Source: UBA7239 sp964509075
GTDB taxonomy: Bacteria; Pseudomonadota; Gammaproteobacteria; Pseudomonadales; UBA7239
DNA length: 64,000 bases
Direction of reading: 5' to 3'
NCBI GenBank assembly: GCA_964509075.1
Contig: CAZDWC010000006.1
Location: forward strand, 160,610 to 224,609
The position numbers and the translations under genes were made by a program. Each line of letters begins with the position of its first letter. Position 1 is the stretch's first letter. Below the pieces are notes generated by a model. It searched no databases. It was not told the origin of the DNA and saw nothing but the letters and a program-made list of their open reading frames with translations. This document shows, piece by piece, positions 60,083 through 64,000 of the stretch.

Positions 60083-61531
60083 GTGGCCCGTACTCTTTAC
60101 GACAAACTCTGGGATGCCCATCTCGTCAAGCAGCGCGATGACGGCACGGCCCTGATCTATATCGACTGCCAGTTGCTGCACGAAGTGACGTCGCCACAGG
60201 CATTTGACGGTCTGCGCCTGGCCGGCCGCAAGCCTTGGCGGCTCGACGGCAACCTCGCTACGCCGGATCACAACGTGCCTACTACCACAAAAGAGCGCGC
60301 CGCCGGTGTTGCCGGTATTGAAGACGATACTTCGCGCATTCAGGTGCAAACACTCGATGACAACTGCGATCAGTTCGGTCTCACCGAATTCAAGATCAAC
60401 GATGCGCGCCAGGGCATCGTGCATGTGGTCGGCCCTGAAAGTGGGGCGACCTTGCCGGGCATGACCATCGTCTGCGGCGATTCGCACACATCCACGCACG
60501 GTGCGCTGGGTGCGTTGGCGCACGGTATCGGCACCTCCGAAGTCGAGCATGTGCTTGCCACGCAGTGCCTGATCCAGAAAAAAATGAAAAACATGCTGGT
60601 GAAAATCGACGGCAAGCTTGGCCTCGGTGTCACTGCGAAAGATGTGGTATTGGCGGTGATCGGCAAGATCGGCACCGCAGGCGGCACGGGCTACGCGATC
60701 GAATTCGGTGGCGAGGTGATGCGCGCGATGTCGATGGAAGGTCGCATGACCGTGTGCAACATGGCGATCGAAGCCGGCGCGCGCGCGGGTATGGTTGCGG
60801 TGGATGACATCACGCTTGATTACGTGCGCGGAAAAACCTACGCACCAAAAGCAGAGCATTGGGATGCGGCTGTTGCACAATGGCGCGACCTTAAAAGTGA
60901 TGATGGCGCGCAGTTTGATGCAGTAGTGGAATTGCGTGGCGAAGACATCAAGCCGCAAGTCACTTGGGGCACCTCGCCGGAAATGGTGTTGCCGGTGGAT
61001 GCCACGGTGCCGGATCCGGAAAAAGAAACGGATGCAGTGAAACGCGAAGGCTATGCGCGCGCGTTGCAGTACATGGGATTGCAGGCCAATCAGCCGATTG
61101 CGTCGATCAATGTGGATCGTGTGTTCATCGGCTCCTGTACCAATTCGCGCATTGAAGATTTGCGCGAAGCGGCACAGGTGGCCAAGGGCCGCAAGGTGGC
61201 GGCGAACGTCAAGCAGGTGTTGATCGTGCCCGGCTCGCAGCAAGTTAAAAAACAGGCGGAAGCCGAAGGTCTCGACAGGATTTTTATCGAAGCTGGCATG
61301 GAATGGCGCGAGCCCGGCTGCTCGATGTGCCTGGCCATGAATGCGGATCGTCTCGGCAATGGCGAACACTGTGCATCAACGTCGAATCGCAATTTTGAAG
61401 GTCGTCAGGGCTTTGGTGGACGCACACATCTGGTGAGTCCGGCCATGGCTGCTGCCGCTGCGGTAAGCGGCCATTTTGTCGATGTGCGTCAGTTGTTGAC
61501 AGACAAACAGTTGGCGGGAGGTGCTGCATGA
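60083..61531 (+). CDS. leuC: 3-isopropylmalate dehydratase large subunit
   Basis: 482 residues: ARTLYDKLWDAHLV, ATPDHNVPT, VCGDSHTSTHGALGALAHGIGTSEVEHV, FIGSCTNSR (first 4Fe-4S Cys) and PGCSMCLAMN (the other two). Isomerises 2- to 3-isopropylmalate in leucine synthesis, with LeuD. GTG start; GAGG upstream. Overlaps leuD by ATGA. Confidence 0.97.
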   Translation: MARTLYDKLWDAHLVKQRDDGTALIYIDCQLLHEVTSPQAFDGLRLAGRKPWRLDGNLATPDHNVPTTTKERAAGVAGIEDDTSRIQVQTLDDNCDQFGLTEFKINDARQGIVHVVGPESGATLPGMTIVCGDSHTSTHGALGALAHGIGTSEVEHVLATQCLIQKKMKNMLVKIDGKLGLGVTAKDVVLAVIGKIGTAGGTGYAIEFGGEVMRAMSMEGRMTVCNMAIEAGARAGMVAVDDITLDYVRGKTYAPKAEHWDAAVAQWRDLKSDDGAQFDAVVELRGEDIKPQVTWGTSPEMVLPVDATVPDPEKETDAVKREGYARALQYMGLQANQPIASINVDRVFIGSCTNSRIEDLREAAQVAKGRKVAANVKQVLIVPGSQQVKKQAEAEGLDRIFIEAGMEWREPGCSMCLAMNADRLGNGEHCASTSNRNFEGRQGFGGRTHLVSPAMAAAAAVSGHFVDVRQLLTDKQLAGGAA

Positions 61532-62172
61532 AACCGTTCCAGCAACATCAGGGTGTGGTGGCGCCGATGGATCGCGCCAATGTCGATACTGACATGATCA
61601 TTCCGAAGCAGTTTCTGAAGTCGATTCATCGCACCGGTTTCGGTCCCAATCTGTTTGACGAGCTGCGTTATCTCGATGTCGGCGAGCCGGGCATGGACAA
61701 CAGCAAGCGTCCGGTGAATCCGGATTTCGCCTTGAACCAGCCGCGTTATCAAAGTGCATCGATTCTACTGGCTCGTGAGAATTTCGGTTGTGGTTCCTCG
61801 CGCGAACACGCGCCATGGGCGCTGGATGATTACGGTTTCCGCGCAATTATCGCGCCGAGTTTTGCCGATATTTTCTTCAACAACTGCTTCAAGAACGGCA
61901 TGTTGCCGATCGTCTTGTCGCACGAGATTGTCGACCAGCTGTTTCGCGAACTGTATGCGCAGGAAGGCTATCAACTGACGGTGGATCTGCCGTTGCAGCA
62001 GGTGGTGACACCATCGGGTCAGCGCTTTGATTTCAGTGTCGATGCCTTTCGCAAACACTGCTTGTTGAACGGGCTCGACGATATCGGTTTGACGCTGCAG
62101 GATGCTGATGCCATTCGCGCCTTTGAGCAGCAATACAAAACATCATCGCCCTGGTTGTTTGGGCGTTGGTGA
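61528..62172 (+). CDS. leuD: 3-isopropylmalate dehydratase small subunit
   Basis: 214 residues: GVVAPMDRANVDTDMIIPKQFLKSIHRTGFG, ENFGCGSSREHAPWAL and IIAPSFADIFFNNCFKNGMLPI. Forms the swivel domain partner of LeuC. A REP-like cluster separates it from leuB. Confidence 0.97.
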   Translation: MKPFQQHQGVVAPMDRANVDTDMIIPKQFLKSIHRTGFGPNLFDELRYLDVGEPGMDNSKRPVNPDFALNQPRYQSASILLARENFGCGSSREHAPWALDDYGFRAIIAPSFADIFFNNCFKNGMLPIVLSHEIVDQLFRELYAQEGYQLTVDLPLQQVVTPSGQRFDFSVDAFRKHCLLNGLDDIGLTLQDADAIRAFEQQYKTSSPWLFGRW

Positions 62173-62182
62173 TACAACTCCC

Positions 62183-62346
62183 CCCTCATCCGGCGCTGCG
62201 CGCCACCTTCTCCCCGCCGGGGGAGAAGGCGAGTGGGGCAAGATACTGGTTTTCCCTCTCCCGTTCGGGGAGAGGGAGAGTGGGGCAAGATATGGGTTTT
62301 CCCTCTCCCGTTCGGGGAGAGGGTGGCGCGTAGCGCCGGGTGAGGG
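62183..62346 (+). repeat. Composite REP/BIME-like cluster between leuD and leuB
   Basis: An inverted copy (62183-62229, CCGGCGCTGCGCGCCACC) is followed by two direct units, GTGGGGCAAGATA..GGTTTTCCCTCTCCC plus hairpin (62232-62275 and 62280-62323). It closes with the REP end GTGGCGCGTAGCGCCGGGTGAGGG. The last 46 bases equal the element at 213-258. GTGAGGG at its end is also the leuB ribosome binding site. Confidence 0.85.
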
Positions 62347-62354
62347 TAATGAGT

Positions 62355-63431
62355 ATGAGCAAAAAAGTTCTGATCCTGCCGGGTGACGGCATCGGCCCGG
62401 AAATCGTCGAGCAGGCCGTGGCCGTGCTGGATGTCGTCAACGCAAAATTTTCGCTGGGTTTGCAGTGCGAACAGGGTTTGCTCGGCGGCGCGGCGATCGA
62501 CGCACACGGTGTGCCTTATCCGGATGTCACGCATGAGCAAGCCACAAAAGCCGATGCGATCTTGTTGGGTGCTGTCGGTGGTCCGAAATGGGATCAGCTG
62601 GAAACATCAATCCGTCCGGAAAAAGGGTTGCTGGCGATTCGTTCGAAACTTGGCCTTTTCGGCAACCTGCGCCCGGCGATTCTGTATCCGCAACTGGCGG
62701 CTGCGTCATCGCTGAAGCCTGAAATTGTGGCCGGGCTCGATATTCTCATCGTGCGTGAGTTGACCGGCGGTCTGTATTTCGGCGGTCCGCGCGGTGTGCG
62801 TGTGCTGGAAAACGGTGAGCGCGAAGGTTTCAACACGGCCGTTTATCGCGAGAGTGAAATCGAGCGCATCGGTCGCCTGGCGTTTGAACTCGCACGCAAG
62901 CGCAACAAGAAATTGTGTTCGATTGATAAAGCCAATGTGCTGGAAGTGACAGTGCTGTGGCGCGAAGTGATGGAGCGCATCGGCAAGGATTACCCGGATG
63001 TGGCGCTGTCGCACATGTATGTCGACAACGCGGCAATGCAGCTGGTGCGTGCGCCGAAACAGTTCGATGTGATGGTCACCGGCAATATGTTCGGCGATAT
63101 TCTGTCTGACGAAGCGGCGATGCTGACCGGTTCCATCGGCATGTTGCCGTCGGCGTCGCTCGATGTGAATGGCAAGGGCTTGTACGAACCGTGTCACGGT
63201 TCGGCGCCGGACATCGCCGGCCAGGGTGTTGCCAATCCGCTGGCAACGATTTTGTCGGTGGCGATGATGTTGCGTTATTCACTCGCAGCACCGGCCGCTG
63301 CCGATGCAATCGAGAAAGCGGTGGGTGCTGTACTCGATCAAGGGCTGCGCACGCCGGACATCATGAGTGACGGTATGCAGAAAGTGGGCACGCGCGCGAT
63401 GGGCGAAGCTGTCGTCGCGGCATTGCAATAA
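62355..63431 (+). CDS. leuB: 3-isopropylmalate dehydrogenase
   Basis: 358 residues: MSKKVLILPGDGIGPEIVEQAVAVLD, ELTGGLYFGGPRG, VTGNMFGDILSDEAAMLTGSIGMLPSASL and EPCHGSAPDIAGQGVANP. Oxidatively decarboxylates 3-isopropylmalate with NAD. ATG 62355 is nine bases from GAGGG; ATG 62349 is too close. Confidence 0.97.
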   Translation: MSKKVLILPGDGIGPEIVEQAVAVLDVVNAKFSLGLQCEQGLLGGAAIDAHGVPYPDVTHEQATKADAILLGAVGGPKWDQLETSIRPEKGLLAIRSKLGLFGNLRPAILYPQLAAASSLKPEIVAGLDILIVRELTGGLYFGGPRGVRVLENGEREGFNTAVYRESEIERIGRLAFELARKRNKKLCSIDKANVLEVTVLWREVMERIGKDYPDVALSHMYVDNAAMQLVRAPKQFDVMVTGNMFGDILSDEAAMLTGSIGMLPSASLDVNGKGLYEPCHGSAPDIAGQGVANPLATILSVAMMLRYSLAAPAAADAIEKAVGAVLDQGLRTPDIMSDGMQKVGTRAMGEAVVAALQ

Positions 63432-63451
63432 ATACATTGACGAGGTTGTTT

Positions 63452-64000
63452 ATGAACAAGGTCGGTTTTGTCGGATGGCGTGGCATGGTGGGTTCCGTGC
63501 TGATGCAGCGCATGCAGGAAGAAAACGATTTTCGCGATATCAATCCGTTTTTCTTCACCACCTCGCAGGCAGGTCAGCCCGGGCCGGATGTCGGCAAGCC
63601 GGTGTCTGCACTACTCGATGCCAACAGCATCGATGCACTGAAAGAGATGGACATCATCGTCACCTGTCAGGGCGGTGATTACACCAAGGCTATTTTTCCG
63701 CAACTGGAAGCCGCCGGCTGGAAAGGTTTCTGGATTGATGCAGCGTCTGCGCTGCGCATGGACAAGGATGCCGTAATCGTGCTCGATCCGGTCAATCGCG
63801 ACGTGATCGACCGCGCGCTCGACCACGGTCAGCGTAAATTTGTCGGTGGCAACTGCACTGTGAGCCTGATGTTGATGGCGCTCGGCGGTTTGTTTCGCGA
63901 AGGCCTGATCGAGTGGATTTCGTCGATGACCTATCAAGCTGCTTCCGGCGCCGGCGCGCAGAACATGCGTGAACTGCTGAAGCAGATGCAGGTGCTGGGC
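63452..64000 (+). CDS. asd: Aspartate-semialdehyde dehydrogenase, N-terminal part
   Basis: 183 codons before the window ends. MNKVGFVGWRGMVGSVLMQRMQEENDF is the NADP-binding start; FVGGNCTVSLMLMALGGLF holds the active-site Cys; MTYQAASGAGAQNMRELL follows. Provides aspartate semialdehyde for Thr, Met, Lys and diaminopimelate. It follows leuB, an order common in gammaproteobacteria. Confidence 0.97.
   Translation, partial: MNKVGFVGWRGMVGSVLMQRMQEENDFRDINPFFFTTSQAGQPGPDVGKPVSALLDANSIDALKEMDIIVTCQGGDYTKAIFPQLEAAGWKGFWIDAASALRMDKDAVIVLDPVNRDVIDRALDHGQRKFVGGNCTVSLMLMALGGLFREGLIEWISSMTYQAASGAGAQNMRELLKQMQVLG

Noticed and set aside
59954..61369. 471-codon antisense frame opposite leuC
   Set aside because: The same codon-bias shadow; leuC is unambiguous on the plus strand.

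Overview
The window looks like the chromosome of a gammaproteobacterium carrying one integrated temperate phage. The host assignment rests on the leuC-leuD-leuB-asd order, a CcmH/CcmI fusion gene, and a tRNA-Arg(TCT)/tRNA-His(GTG) pair. I cannot name the genus. Host genes are moderately GC-rich, and several phage cargo genes are clearly AT-richer.

Layout. (1) 1-17 kb: the start of an unidentified leftward gene, then one 16.7-kb leftward gene for a ~5,560-residue protein. It is built almost entirely of octapeptides (about 670) and ends in a Ca-binding, type-I-secretion-like domain. (2) 17.45-17.65 kb: tRNA-Arg and tRNA-His. (3) 17.6-53.5 kb: an apparently intact 35.9-kb prophage bounded by 49-bp direct repeats of the 3' part of tRNA-His. 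(4) 53.5-64 kb: a GT39-like membrane glycosyltransferase, an SGNH-type protein, an aldehyde dehydrogenase, ccmH/I, a DUF3617 protein, leuC, leuD, leuB and the start of asd.

The prophage is a mosaic. Its control region is lambda-like: a leftward early operon, OL-like operators, a rex-position cargo module, cI, a triple OR-like operator, cro, a CII-like gene, replication genes, Q and a late promoter. The head genes are lambda/HK97-like (Nu1, A and B homologues, and a protease-capsid fusion). The tail is P2-like and contractile (V, W, J, I, H, FI, FII, E/E', T, U, X, D). An endolysin, a DNA adenine methylase and a second small repressor lie at the right end.

Items most worth a second look: (a) what appears to be a single integron gene cassette (unknown ORF plus attC) inserted into the 3' end of a phage gene at a GAT secondary site; (b) a HicA-HicB-SecB toxin-antitoxin-chaperone module where lambda carries rexAB; (c) a phage tRNA with initiator-tRNA features but C33, sitting between twin terminators downstream of the late promoter; (d) the giant octapeptide protein; (e) a protease-capsid fusion with a strong internal start; (f) a T6G frameshift site in the E/E' tail gene; (g) a small antisense membrane gene inside the tail operon. 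Assignments come from reading the sequence only; no database search was run.
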